A DNA stretch of 64,000 bases. Origin: Phytophthora colocasiae (Eukaryota; Oomycota; Peronosporomycetes; Peronosporales; Peronosporaceae). The DNA lies in NCBI GenBank assembly GCA_018806915.1, contig JAGKQI010000103.1, forward strand, positions 1,798,001-1,862,000. The letters are read 5' to 3'. The position numbers were made by a program, and so were the translations under genes. Below, piece after piece: positions 22,344-31,835 of this stretch (position 1 is the stretch's first letter; every line of letters starts with the position of its first letter). Under the pieces are notes generated by a model. The model was given only the letters and a program-made list of their open reading frames with translations. It was not told the origin of the DNA and did no database searches.

Positions 22344-23621
22344 ATGCACGAGGAAAATGAAGTCAAGCGTCACAAATTATTCATGTCAACTTTGCATCGC
22401 GTTCGTGACTTACTTCAAGCCACCATTTCCGAGATTCATGAAAACAGCATTGCTAGTTTGCAACCTCCACCGCCTCGACCGAACATGCTGGCTGAAGTGG
22501 ACATGGATCAGGTTCAGTTCTGGACAAGTGTCGCTCGGGGTGGTACACAGACTCTACCCGACATCGTTCGATGCCTTAGGGGGCAAACTCTCTCAGATCC
22601 TAGACCCAACAAAGATCTCTTCGAGATAGCAACGTCAATCGATCCAAAACTGCACCAACCATATGCGAGTGGAACAAGATCGTGCAGCACGGCGTCACAC
22701 CGAAATGGACCACTGGACGTCCTCCCAGGCTGTCACGCCGCCCTCGCAATCATGCTGGCTTCCGAAGGTTATCTACACAAATACGTCGGCTCTACGAGCG
22801 GGGCAATTTGAAGGACGATACCTCATCGTCGATGCTAGTCTCGTAGACTTGTGGCCAGAAGCGCTCATCAGCCGGTTGCTAAAGTCGGCACTTCGGTTGA
22901 TATTCGTTTAATCAACGACTACTCGATTCCAGAAGGTCAATCGGTGAATGACTTTACTGATCGTGAAAATTTCCCCTCGATCGTTTATAATCCATGTCGG
23001 GATCTCGCTAAGCGTATTCACGCTCTCGCTATATCTCATGTCGGAAAACGCATTCTGATCATACTCGGAGATGTGTCCGGGGCGTTCCGTCACATCCCAG
23101 TACATGCTGACTCGGTTCACATGTTCGGTTTCGTATTCGAAAACCTACTCGTCATCGATCTCGCATGTGGGTTCGGCTGGTGTGGATCACCAGCATTTTA
23201 TTCGCTCGCTGGAAAAATAATCAACTACCTGTACGAACACGGCAACAGTTTTAATCGTCAGTTCACTGGAAACGTGTGGTGTGACGATCACACGCGCATC
23301 GAAATCGACGAGGGCTCAAAATGTTTTGATGCCAACATATCGCTACGACGTGCAATGGCTACTGTACTCGGACCCACAGCCATCAACGAACAAAACTTTA
23401 CGAAGTGGTCTTCGGAGTGCAAAGCCCTGGGCTTACTCTGGAACACCTGGGACGCCACGGTGTCTATTCTGACAGACAAACTCGCCAAGGCGTTGACCCG
23501 AACCCAGAACCTGCTTCTAGCGGGTACGATGTCTCGTACAACACTCCTGGAAGCACTCGGAAACCTCCGACATGTTGCAAGTTGCTTTCCGCCAGCTCGG
23601 GCTTTTCTACATAGGTTATAA
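22344..23621 (+). pseudogene. DIRS-like retroelement reverse transcriptase (copy 2)
   Basis: Duplicate of the copy at 15188–16426. The 256-codon RT core at 22851–23621 is intact with the same motifs. A 7-base difference near 22366 (an added aagcgtc-like stretch) changes the upstream frame compared with copy 1. The shift near 22800 is shared by both copies, so the element was already defective before the duplication. Confidence 0.65.
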
Positions 23622-24003
23622 GAAACAGCTTCACGTTGTCCAAAGAATGGTCGCTGCGCAATTCCGAATTCTGCACTGGATGACTTTCGCTGGTTCCAAG
23701 CTGTTCTCTAAATCCAGGACGGTTCAACAGGATCCCCGCCATTCACTTCGTAGACGTCTCTGTTCCGGGATTCCACGTCTTTATGGATGCCAGTGGAGAC
23801 GGCCTATGTGCTCTTGAGCGTTAAAATGCTTCATTCGTCAGCATTTTTCAGAAGACGATCTTCAACTCACGTCGATCAACGTCCGGGAGCTGAGAAGCGC
23901 AGTGTTAGCAGCGTTGCTTTGGGGACCTTACTGGTCTACCCCAGATCGGAGAGCCCGGACGCACGTGGAGTTTCACATCGACAATACAAGCGCGGTCGCG
24001 TAA
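23622..24003 (+). pseudogene. DIRS-like RNase H-like domain, degraded (copy 2)
   Basis: Duplicate of 16427–16808, with the same broken DASGDGLC, INVREL and DNTSAVA blocks. Confidence 0.55.
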
Positions 24004-25072
24004 GCTAACAGCCGAGCAAGTCGAAATCCGGTCAAAATCTTGCTCGACCCTCACAGTGCTGGCAGCAGCGGTGTCCATAGCAGCAGTAATGGAGACCTCG
24101 GCGTCATGCTCGTCGGTGTCGATCTGATCCAAACCTAAAGATCTGAAATTCATACACATAGTATTTGTCAGCATGCTGCGCATGGTTCATGTCGTATATG
24201 TAACATATAAGGCCAAACTCACCTAGCTGCTTGCCGTGGTGGAAGCAGGTGAACCTGATGCAGATGAAGGCTGGGCTGGTGCAGGTGCAGATGCAGATGC
24301 AGGCGCAGGTGTAGGCTGGGCTGGGCTGATGCTCCACTGGACGGTGCCTCCCTTCAATCATCACATCATATACAACATTGTCAGTATCGGTACATGGAGC
24401 ATTATACAGCATCGGTATGTAATCGCACTTTCCACTTGGTGGCTCCATCACAGCTTCTTCGTCGGCTGTCTGGGGAGCGCGAAGGCTGGTCTTCTTGTGC
24501 TTCTTCTTTCTCCCCAAGTCAGACTTGGGAGGTGCTTTCCGTTTCGCCTTCAAAGCCGGTCTGCTCTTCTTGTTCTTAGCCGTCTCCTCTCGTGCCTTCT
24601 GCCGAAGCTGTTTGGTTGCCTTCTCTCTCGCTGCTTGGCCCCGCAGTTCCTCGGCAGAAAGACGTTCCCGCCCGTTCTTCTTTGCAGAAGTCTTCGCAAT
24701 AGCAACCTGTGCAGCGCGTGCGACGGCTTTAACTTCTTTTGCCGCCTTTTCCGCCTTCCTAATGGCAGCTGCCTGAGACTTAGACATCTTATTCTTGCCC
24801 GCTGCTTTTTCTTTCTTCTGCGAGTCGCCTGGCTGCGAGGTAGCACGCATCCTTTCCGCGAGGCGGGTGGACGGAGCCGCACGTGTCAAAGCTGGGGCCA
24901 CTGCTACGCTCTCGGCAACGTCCGGTGCTGCAGGTCCGAATTCGGCATCTGAAGCGCTGTTCAAATACGCGTCGTGCTCCTTGACGACGCGCTCCCTCTC
25001 CGCCGGCGTCAAACCCCCGAGGCGAGCCGTGAAGGCTTCCTTTTCGCTGCGTGTCTGCCGCCGCGCCACCAT
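24004..25072 (-). CDS. Lysine/alanine-rich basic protein of unknown function
   Basis: I do not recognise this protein. An ATG at 25072 opens a 322-codon frame to 24104. Residues 1–~90 are mixed and contain a LTPAERERVVKEHDAYL-type helix. Residues ~90–215 are strongly basic with many Lys/Ala pairs and likely nuclear-localisation stretches such as GRKKKHKK. Then comes a GKCDYIPMLYNAPC segment followed by a low-complexity region coded by a GCA/CAT-like microsatellite (24236–24330). A good intron, donor GTGAGT at 24222 and acceptor TTTCAG at 24143, lies in the 3' part, so the last residues of the simple frame are probably not the real C-terminus. The 3' part was copied by the tandem duplication (16809–17236). 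It could be a nucleolar or chromatin protein, or a transposon accessory gene. Confidence 0.5.
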
Positions 25073-25316
25073 CCGAGCTCTTGCTTGTTTCTTCTCTTTT
25101 TGGGGATGGCGACCTCGCGGCCACTAAATCCGGCGTCTTGTCGCAAATCAGTGAATCTATCTGTGTTTTGGTCTTGCACTTTTCTGGCTTTTCTTGTTAC
25201 GATATTCGCCTACAGTCCTGCACCTCCAATTCGGCAGAGTGGGACATATCAAGATGCAAGGCTTATTACATGTGTTCAGGCACCCGACTCAACACAAAAT
25301 GTACTGATTTGGTTAA

Positions 25317-26374
25317 TTAGCTAAGGATGAAGCGAACATCCATTTTCGACACGATACCAGTGCGGTACCAGCAGTTCCGAATGGCCTCGGCACTAACTTT
25401 TTGCCATCCGTTGGCGTAGTATTTCATGGCAGAGTACAAGTCTATAGGTTTGTAGTCTTTTCCAGCAAGAAACTGCTGCAATTGTGCATCAACTTTGGTC
25501 GCCTGGAAGTAGTCCTTCAAGCACTTAATGATACCTTGATCCATTGGCTGCAGTTCGGCCGTAGTGTTTGGTGGCAGTTTCTCCACGGTGATGTTAGTGA
25601 GCTCGATCCCCTCCTCATTATGAGATGATACGTTGTCGACAAGTAGCAGAACGTGTCTCTTAAGCTCTTTCATCAAGCCATCGAGCTCCTTGAGCCACTC
25701 CACGTACGTTGAGGTGTCCATCTACGCTTTTTTGTGTTTGTGTACGTCACACCGAGCTCAGCACGGACGTCACGTCCCTTTAAAGGACGTGGGACTTTAG
25801 CCGTTCCGATAAAGTGCAATGTTGAAGACGTCGCGTGGATAGTAGCGTGCAGTAAGTTCCAGAAGGCGCTTTCTCCCTTCCGCCACGACCTCCGGGTCCA
25901 CCGACCCCCCCCCCCCCCCCCCCCTCCCCGTGACGCATCGAAAACCAGAGCTTGTTGCGCTTCTGAAAGCGGTACAGCCAGCCACGTGATGGGCATACCG
26001 TGTCTTCAAGCCGCGACATAATGGTGTCGACGCGCTGGGCAAGTGCAACGACAGTAGCTCCCGTGATTGTGGCATTTTCGTGCCAAGCCTTGTACGCGTT
26101 GATCTGCTCCATGAGCCGGTCGTCAGTAGATCGGATGCTGGACGAGCAGTGGCGTTTGCGCTCACGGTGGTTGGGGGATATGCCGGCAAACTCGTGCCTT
26201 CGCTTCAGGATGCCTTGGACGGTAGTTCGCGAAATTAGATTTGGCTTATTGAACTCTTTTGTTGCCCAGCGAGGCGAGACTGCGACCAGGCCGTCTCGGT
26301 CTTGGCCTTCTTGCACAGGACTTCTTTTTCAAAGAGTGTGAGCGAGTTGTACGCTGTTGGGCGGTTTGTCATTT
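25317..26374 (-). pseudogene. Tigger/pogo-type transposase, broken
   Basis: An ATG near 26374 begins a protein with the LTLFEKEVLCKKAKTET start typical of Tigger/CENP-B-like transposases. After a frameshift near 26300 the HTH and CENPB-type DNA-binding part continues (26316–25930), ending in GWLYRFQKRNKL. The frame then runs into a 20-base C tract at 25905–25924. Around 25800–25850 only DVFNIALYRNG remains of the first catalytic Asp block. The last third, 25721–25317, is open and has LLLVDNVSSHN (second catalytic Asp), LPPNTTAELQPMDQGIIKCLK and the third acidic block. The protein would bind terminal repeats and cut DNA; this copy is dead. Confidence 0.75.
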
Positions 26375-26596
26375 TGCTGTGTGGTGCAAATAAAAAGTGA
26401 TGCCTGCACTGCAAGTACTTGCAGCGACAGAATTCCCGCTCGAATGGTGAACGTCGACCACCACAATAAAACCTTATAAATCAGTTCATTGCGTCCTACC
26501 CGCCCATCACCCTTGGTCTGGACCGCCATTAGATCGTACATGACATCGGTGCCGAAATGGAGGTGCGGGTCTGTACCCGCGTGCATTTCACGGTTT

Positions 26597-27066
26597 TTAA
26601 CATGTTGTACTACCGTCTTCCCCCGCACACTGCGACTATGCGCTATGTCCAAAATCGGGAATTGTCGAATTCACACACAAATGTTCGAATAGAGCACATA
26701 GCAGAATAGAACGCCTACTTCCTTGTTAGCAATAGTGCGTGCTTTGAAATTAGCCCTTAAACTACAGACGGAAGGGATGGTTGGTCAACAGAGCTCGGCA
26801 TCAATATCTCTTTGTTTGCACAGACCGCATTTCAAGCACCATGGGCAAAGCGAACGTCGAAACTACACTATCATAGGAGGGTCGGGCCTACACCACCACA
26901 GCAAAGTGAACCCTGGATCTCGCCCGACAAACATTGCACTTTTGTTCGTTGTATAACGCCTAGGCGTTTAAACCGAATATTTGCTTAACATAGTACCGTA
27001 ATCTCTTCATTATAGCGCCTAGTCGCAGTGTGCGGGGGAAGACGGTAGTATTATTCAACATGTTAA
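26597..27066. mobile_element. MITE-like element with ~45-bp inverted repeats, TTAA at both ends
   Basis: The sequence from 26597 begins TTAACATGTTG and carries CTACCGTCTTCCCCCGCACA and CTGCGACTA. The complement of 27066–27010 carries the same sequence with a small insertion near the tip. The two arms are inverted, about 470 bases apart end to end, and both tips contain TTAA. There is no coding capacity inside. This looks like a non-autonomous DNA transposon; the TTAA tips suggest piggyBac mobilisation but TA-targeting families are not excluded. Confidence 0.6.
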
Positions 27067-27592
27067 GAGCCAATTCTGGTGTGTACCACTAACCCTTCTA
27101 ACCCGAGCCGTTATTCTGTATCCTACAGAATAAGCAATTATCTTGATTAAAGTATGAACGAGAACCTGCGAAAAGTATGCCTTTGGAAGCCCTTTCGTGG
27201 TCGGTGTGGCATATTCTATACATAAAGTGTACATCATCGGCTATAGCATGCACAATGTATCCAACATCTGCGAAACTGGCGATCTCCTATTGGCTCCCTG
27301 GCGGACAAAACATGTTCAAAACCTCTCACTCGGCAACCCCCGTCAAATTTGAAACGACTCCGTACTGTGCGGCACTCTTGGCGCCAACCAACCATCCGCC
27401 AAAAGCGCGCGAAGTGCAAAGCGCGCGAAGAGGAAGAATTTGCCCAGTTCCTAACTAACGGAGTAGTGAGGAGGAACTGGGCAAATACTTCTCTGCAGGC
27501 TCCAGCAAGACCTACTGCAAAGTACGTGGTGCTAACTAGTTGTCTTTCTTATTCCTCGCCTTTACTTTCTTTCTTACGTTTGCAGAATCTAA

Positions 27593-27805
27593 TCATCGTT
27601 TTAGGCTCGGTGGAATGCTCTTCCCGTCACCCGAGGTATCGTGCCATTTCTGAGAGCACGTGAGCGTGTTGCTGCTCTCAACGCGGCGAACGTGGCGGCA
27701 GAGCGGTACACGACCGCCGAAACCATCGCTACATTGCTGACAGAAGGTGCTCGTCTTGAACGACTTGGTCTTCAGGTCGGCAAAGGCGGAACGCACCTTA
27801 CACAA
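27593..27805 (-). pseudogene. piggyBac-like transposase C-terminal zinc ribbon
   Basis: The minus strand encodes CKVRSAFADLKTKSFKTSTFCQQCS, then a PLCRHVRR segment and TCSQKWHD, the arrangement of cysteines and the final Trp-His seen at the end of piggyBac-like transposases. One expected cysteine (CKVC) is an arginine here. It has no in-frame catalytic domain upstream. It is related in pattern, not in close sequence, to the tails inside the Gypsy array. Confidence 0.55.
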
Positions 27806-27944
27806 GTACTGCCTGCGTTTGTTCTGCTTGGTGATCCGATGTGTTCACTAACGTGTGCTTCTAGCGTGATATGACAAACACCAGGTCCTCGGCGTTGATA
27901 TGAGTCTAACGTTGATTCTGCGCAGCGCCAGTAGCTGGATGTGT

Positions 27945-28142
27945 CGAATTATTCTGTAGCATCCTGGCATACGGCTGTGGGAAATTCCCTGTGCGGGCAA
28001 CATCCAGAATTAGTAAAGCACCACTCGAGTTATTCTGTAGCATCCTGACTTACGGCTATGGGAAATTCCGTGTGCACACGCAACATCCAGAATTAGTAAA
28101 GCACCACTCGAGTTATTCTGTAGCATCCCGACTTACGGCTGT
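27945..28142. repeat. ~82-bp tandem repeat, about 2.4 copies
   Basis: Units start at 27945, 28026 and 28109 with cga(a/g)ttattctgtagcatcc. The first two include a ggctgtgggaaattcc-like core and end in acatccagaattagtaaagc. The repeated ttattctgtag is also part of the terminal repeats of the surrounding element at 27110–27137 and 30063–30085, so the array may have grown from subterminal sequence. Confidence 0.8.
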
Positions 28143-28620
28143 GCTCCTCATTGTATGTGATCTATCCATACTCTGGGATATCGCAGAGATCGTCACCTGT
28201 CAAGTCAAAGTTACTAGTTTCCGGAACGTTGTCATTTATTTCCAGGTCTTCTACATCTTCTTCTACACTTTCCTCAAGTGTAGAGACCACCTCGTTGTCT
28301 GCCTTCGTCGGCGTTGGAATCGGAATCGCTGACATCAGCGGTCTCCACGAGATTCACGTCATCGATAGCTGTAGAGCCAAACTGTCGCTACTTTCGGAGC
28401 CTCTCCATGAAATTGCCGCTACCAAACACGTCCGAGTCGATGAGGCCGTCGGCTCCGTTTGGTTCATCGGTCTCGCTCTTTTCTTCTTCATCAGCAGCCA
28501 TGCACTCACTTGAATCGAATTCTGGATCATCCGGAATAGCATTGGTCGCGCCGTCTTGCTCCGTATCATCCGGTATAGCTGCTGGTAGTTCACCTGTAGC
28601 GCCCACCTCTTCTGTGTCGA
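28140..28620 (-). pseudogene. Acidic N-terminal region of piggyBac-like transposase (remnant)
   Basis: On the minus strand 28606–28388 encodes a Glu/Asp-rich stretch (IPDDTEQDGATNAIPDDPEF and EEEKSETDEPNGADG), followed in other frames by SVEEDVEDLEINDNVPE and LTGDDLCDIPEY. Acidic leaders of this kind precede the catalytic domain in piggyBac-like transposases. The identification rests on position inside the TTAA-flanked element and composition, so it is tentative. Confidence 0.35.
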
Positions 28621-29031
28621 CAACTGTGGTGGCACAAAAATATGGCCACTAACCTTCAAAGAAGTTTATGCCACGTCTGGCTTCGTCGAGACGGCCCTTC
28701 ACCCCCGGCTTGACGTAGCGTTGATTCTAGGCCATCCCTGTCGGCTTGCAAGCCTTCCAGCCTTCCTCGCAGATCGCCATAGTTGCTTGAACGACTTCTC
28801 TGCTGGGCCGTTCGTTTTTTCGAATGACAATGGGGGGGTTCACACCGGTAAGTTTTCACTCGGTAAATGGAAAAAGTACAGCCAAAAGGTAGTACTTGCA
28901 ATACCACCTTACTGGAAAAAGCGGCAGACGATGCTTTTTTTCCGAGTAGGAAATTTGCTACTCGGAATTCCGTCGGTAAATTCAATTCTTCAGTAGGCAG
29001 GGAGGGGAGACCAAGATCCCGTTCGTCGAAG

Positions 29032-29517
29032 ATGGCGGAGGCGCTCGGAGGCGTCGCTGCGCCTGTGCAGGCTGCGGAGAGCACCGTTGGGGATCATGTT
29101 AGTTCGACCGTTGGTACGGGGCGGCCGTCTCCACGTCCACGTGGCCCGAACTGGACTACCGAGGAAATCCTGAAGCTTATCCAGGCCTGGCGCGCTGAAG
29201 TCGAGAAGCCTCGCGACAAAGGAGAGTCTGCGGCAGCCCTGAACTCCGATATATACAAGGGCTTCACAGCACTTTGTGGAGGCTCCACCCACCGCACCGA
29301 AAAGGCCGTGACCGATAAAAAGAACACGCTACCGGCCGCGTACAAGTTCATCGTGGGCTTTAACAACAACCGGCTTATCGGCTCGACGGGCAGAGGCGAC
29401 TGGTTTGGTCTCTCCAAGCGTGAACGAAAAGAAATCCGCGAAGCGAATAAGGCAGAAGCACGCAACGCAGAAATGGACATCGCCGTTTTTAATCCACCAA
29501 CTTACATCTTCTTCTAA
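29032..29517 (+). CDS. SANT/Myb-like DNA-binding protein of a Harbinger-like element
   Basis: The first ATG in the frame is at 29032 and gives 161 residues. After a ~35-residue Ala/Ser/Pro leader comes a Myb/SANT-like trihelix: PNWTTEEILKLIQAWRAEV, then an ALNSDIYKGFTALCGGSTHR helix and EKAVTDKKNTLPAAYKFIVGF. A GDWFGLSKRERKEIREANK segment follows. In PIF/Harbinger elements a protein of this kind binds the transposon ends and brings the transposase to them and to the nucleus. The frame is also open upstream to 28867, but the leader there is terminal-repeat sequence. It ends in a TAA inside the element. Confidence 0.65.
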   Translation: MAEALGGVAAPVQAAESTVGDHVSSTVGTGRPSPRPRGPNWTTEEILKLIQAWRAEVEKPRDKGESAAALNSDIYKGFTALCGGSTHRTEKAVTDKKNTLPAAYKFIVGFNNNRLIGSTGRGDWFGLSKRERKEIREANKAEARNAEMDIAVFNPPTYIFF

Positions 29518-29691
29518 TCTGTAAACTGCCGGGAGGCTGTTGGAGCTGCCTGTTGTGCACGCCAAAAGCATGGCGATGCTGTTCTCGTCGTCATCCTCAC
29601 TGGACTCGCAGTCGTAGTCGCGCCAGTCATCATTTCGCGACTCAAACCAGCTTACGATGGCGATCTCCTGAGGCGACAAAGCGTCCCCCAT
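29497..29691 (-). pseudogene. N-terminal exon-like stretch of a Harbinger-type transposase
   Basis: An ATG at 29691 opens a frame beginning MGDALSPQEIAIVSWFESRN followed by an acidic ESSEDDDEN stretch and IAMLLACTTGSS. It then runs into antisense of the SANT ORF. It converges with that ORF tail to tail. The short acidic start fits a first exon of a transposase, but no DDE domain follows, so the assignment is by context only. Confidence 0.35.
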
Positions 29692-30199
29692 CTTTCTTTG
29701 TCCTGTCGGAGAGCTCGAAGGGGGCCTACTGAAGGCTTACTGGTGCGAATGCAACGAGAAGATCTCCAGATCAGAGAGTGGGACAGAGCGGGAAAGTTTT
29801 TCCAGTTACTGAAAAGCAATTTACCGGTGTGAACCCCCCCAAATGTGAGGTAGCTTCTGACACGTGAACCGATGGGCTTTCGACGGAATTTTCAAACCTG
29901 TTGGGGATTTATATGCGTCTTTCTATCCTCCTTGAATAATACCCGTCTATCATCCCATCGCCGATCTGTTAGGAAAGTGGACTAATCCAGACACCATACA
30001 ATAATCTTCATGCGGAGTTTTGGAGCGCTGATGAGTTTGCTGGATATTAAATCCTGTACAATATATTATTCTGTAGGATACAGAATACCGGGTTAGAGGG
30101 GCTAATGTAGTCATTTGGGGTTAAAAATCCTTTTTATGACAGTTTTGGAAGGCAACCAACAAATCTGTTGTGTTTTGGTTTTTGAGTTTGAAAGTCGAG

Positions 30200-31835
30200 T
30201 TAGTCAAATGGCCAGGCCTTGTTGAGTTTTCCGACGAAGTTACCGTCCTTCATAGGGACATTTGCTTTGCCGAAGTTCTGATTCTCCAGTGCCAATCGGG
30301 CTGCGTCAGTCAATTGCTCCCACATGATGAGGTCCTGGTAGTCACCTCCCTTGGTCGTACTCCCAAGAGCGTGGTTGATTGGCCACTTACTTTCGTAGTT
30401 GACTTTAACACTGGTGCCCTCCACCTTGTCTGCGTCAGGAGGGACTTGAGCAGAGTAGCCGCTGTGAGCTGAAGGAGTGACAGCCAAGATCTTGGGCTCG
30501 GCGATTTCAGGATTGTCGATCCACACAATGACGTGTTCCCAGTCGTGGCGGTGACCCAACCCCGTTGAGGGAGAATCCTTAGGGAAATACCAAGAGTACA
30601 TGATTGCCCAGACACCATTGTGCCAGGTAGAACGTCCGTAAACTTGAGAACCCCAGCCAGATCCCTTGCAACCAGCACTGGGGGCACCACTCGTCTTGAG
30701 ACCTCCACTTGTCTGTCCTCCAATGTTAACAGCAGGGTATGCGTGACAACCGTTGGAGATATGAAGCTGAGGTTTGAACTTTACCGCAGCCTTTTCAGCG
30801 ATCGTGACAGGTTCGGGCTGTTTAAACGGTACCACTTCATCGTGCCCGATCTTCTTTTCCGCCCACGGTGTTGGTGCTGGTGTTGGTGCTCCTGGTGCTG
30901 GGGTAACCACTTCGATACTCGTCCAAATCGCACCGAGAAGATCGATTTCGTCTCCTGCACGACCGAAAAAGCCACCGAGTTGGAACCCTTCGGGGGCTGT
31001 GACTGTATTTTTGCTGTTGGTCGTCGATCCTCCTTCAATCGAATTCCCCGCGCTTGTAGTAAAGCGCAAGTAGAAGATACGAGTACGGCCTTTTCGTTCG
31101 CCCCAGTGAGCTTCCATTGACGTGATGTACTCACCAGTACCAAGAGTGAGTGTCTTGGGGTCTCCGCCACCTCCGCCGTGGCTGAACGTTGTCGCTACGG
31201 GCCCTGTGATCTCGAGTGCAATGCCGTCGACACGCTTACCGGCTCGGATTGTAATGGAAGCTACAGTTTGACCGGAAGTTGCTATCGATTCATCGGAGAA
31301 CTCGGTTCCGTGGGGTCCACCGAAGCTTTCACTTAGCTGGACAGAGTCCTCCACAGAGATAGTAGGCCCTGGGGCTTCGGTAGGTGCTGGAGTACCCAAT
31401 GAACCGGTTGAAGACCAAGAATCGCCAACCGAGACCGACCCGCTAGAGCTAGTAGCATCCTGCGATCCGGACAAGCTACTTTAGTCAACCTCGCCACTAC
31501 CTGATGGCACAAGGTCACCCGACGACGAAGCGGACGTTGACGTTTCGCTTTCATCACTGGCCGCAGATTCTTCCGACGTTGAAGCCGAGGTGGAATCACC
31601 GTCGGAAGCGTCATTACTCGATGAAGAACTTGTAGTTCTGGATCCAGACATGGAGTCAAAGAGGCTCAAGCCGCTGCCCGAGAACGAAGAATCTTCAGTA
31701 GCTGAAGCTGATAACGATATATTGCTGCAGCTCCTGCTGTTGCTCTTGAGTCTCGTTCACGAGCGTAGACCTGTCCTGGGCTTGAGTCACGGTGACACAG
31801 GCAGTGACGACGCAAAGAATTAGACTGAACTTCAT
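30200..31835 (-). pseudogene. Jacalin-lectin/NLP (necrosis-inducing, NPP1-type) fusion gene with broken 5' part
   Basis: An ATG at 31835 opens a signal-peptide-like sequence of about 19 residues, but its frame stops near 31698. A Ser/Glu/Asp-rich stretch follows in another frame (to 31483) and ends in an in-frame TAA at 31481–31483. The same frame then stays open to 30200. It encodes a Thr/Ser linker, a jacalin-type β-prism lectin domain (about 31360–30950), and a complete NLP domain (about 30870–30200) with the two cysteines of type 1 NLPs, an [11 protein letters not shown] block and the GHRHDWE heptapeptide at about 30550. NLPs are secreted and bind plant sphingolipid membranes; the Asp/His/Glu residues of the heptapeptide bind the metal ion. 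A lectin domain ahead of an NLP is unusual. The 5' lesions may be real, a base-calling error, or hidden by an unrecognised intron. Confidence 0.75.

Larger units (their letters stand above)
10066..24433. repeat. Tandem duplication of a ~7.19-kb block (two copies, 10066–17236 and 17237–24433)
   Basis: The block made of most of the third Gypsy composite unit, the DIRS-like element and the 3' part of a lysine-rich gene occurs twice in direct tandem, offset by about 7,190 bases. The junction is visible at 17236/17237, where the lysine-rich gene sequence ending in tttccac runs straight into ctggagccggg of the composite unit. At the other end (24433) the sequence continues into the unique 5' part of the lysine-rich gene. 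The DIRS-like parts differ at only a few positions by eye, for example a 7-base indel near 15176/22366, so the event is recent. Confidence 0.88.
28832..29840. mobile_element. Harbinger-like DNA transposon, non-autonomous, 1,009 bp
   Basis: The ends are inverted copies of GGGGGGGTTCACACCGGTAA (28832–28851 and 29821–29840 inverted), with weaker similarity continuing inward. The element carries a plus-strand SANT/Myb-like ORF and the first exon-like stretch of a minus-strand acidic protein, a two-gene layout known from PIF/Harbinger transposons. The transposase catalytic region is absent. Flanking bases (aat left, aaa right) do not form a clean 3-bp target duplication. It is nested inside the piggyBac-like element. 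Confidence 0.6.
27063..30124. mobile_element. Gutted piggyBac-like element, TTAA-flanked, with a nested insertion
   Basis: TTAA occurs at 27063–27066 and 30121–30124. Reading inward, both ends contain a related terminal segment: CTAACCC(T/C)TCTAACCCG followed a few bases later by TATTCTGTATCCTACAG and AATAA (27091–27137 and, inverted, 30063–30105). Inside, the minus strand carries an acidic N-terminal-like stretch (28620–28140) and a C-terminal zinc-ribbon tail (27805–27593), both typical of piggyBac-like transposases, while the catalytic core is missing and its place is taken by ~82-bp tandem repeats. The terminal repeats are imperfect at the very tips, so the family call is moderate. Confidence 0.5.

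Noticed and set aside
1..24433. A CRISPR-like or satellite array
   Set aside because: The repeat units are kilobases long with retroelement coding content; there is no short direct repeat with regular spacers.
25200..25245. Left terminal repeat of the Tigger-like element (cagtcctgcacctccaattc)
   Set aside because: It looks like a pogo-type end, but no convincing inverted partner was found beyond 26374, so the element's limits are not called.
31333..31659. Minus-strand frame with a basic, Arg/Pro-rich product over the NLP linker
   Set aside because: It is a shifted reading of the Ser-rich linker of the NLP gene and has no start context or domain.
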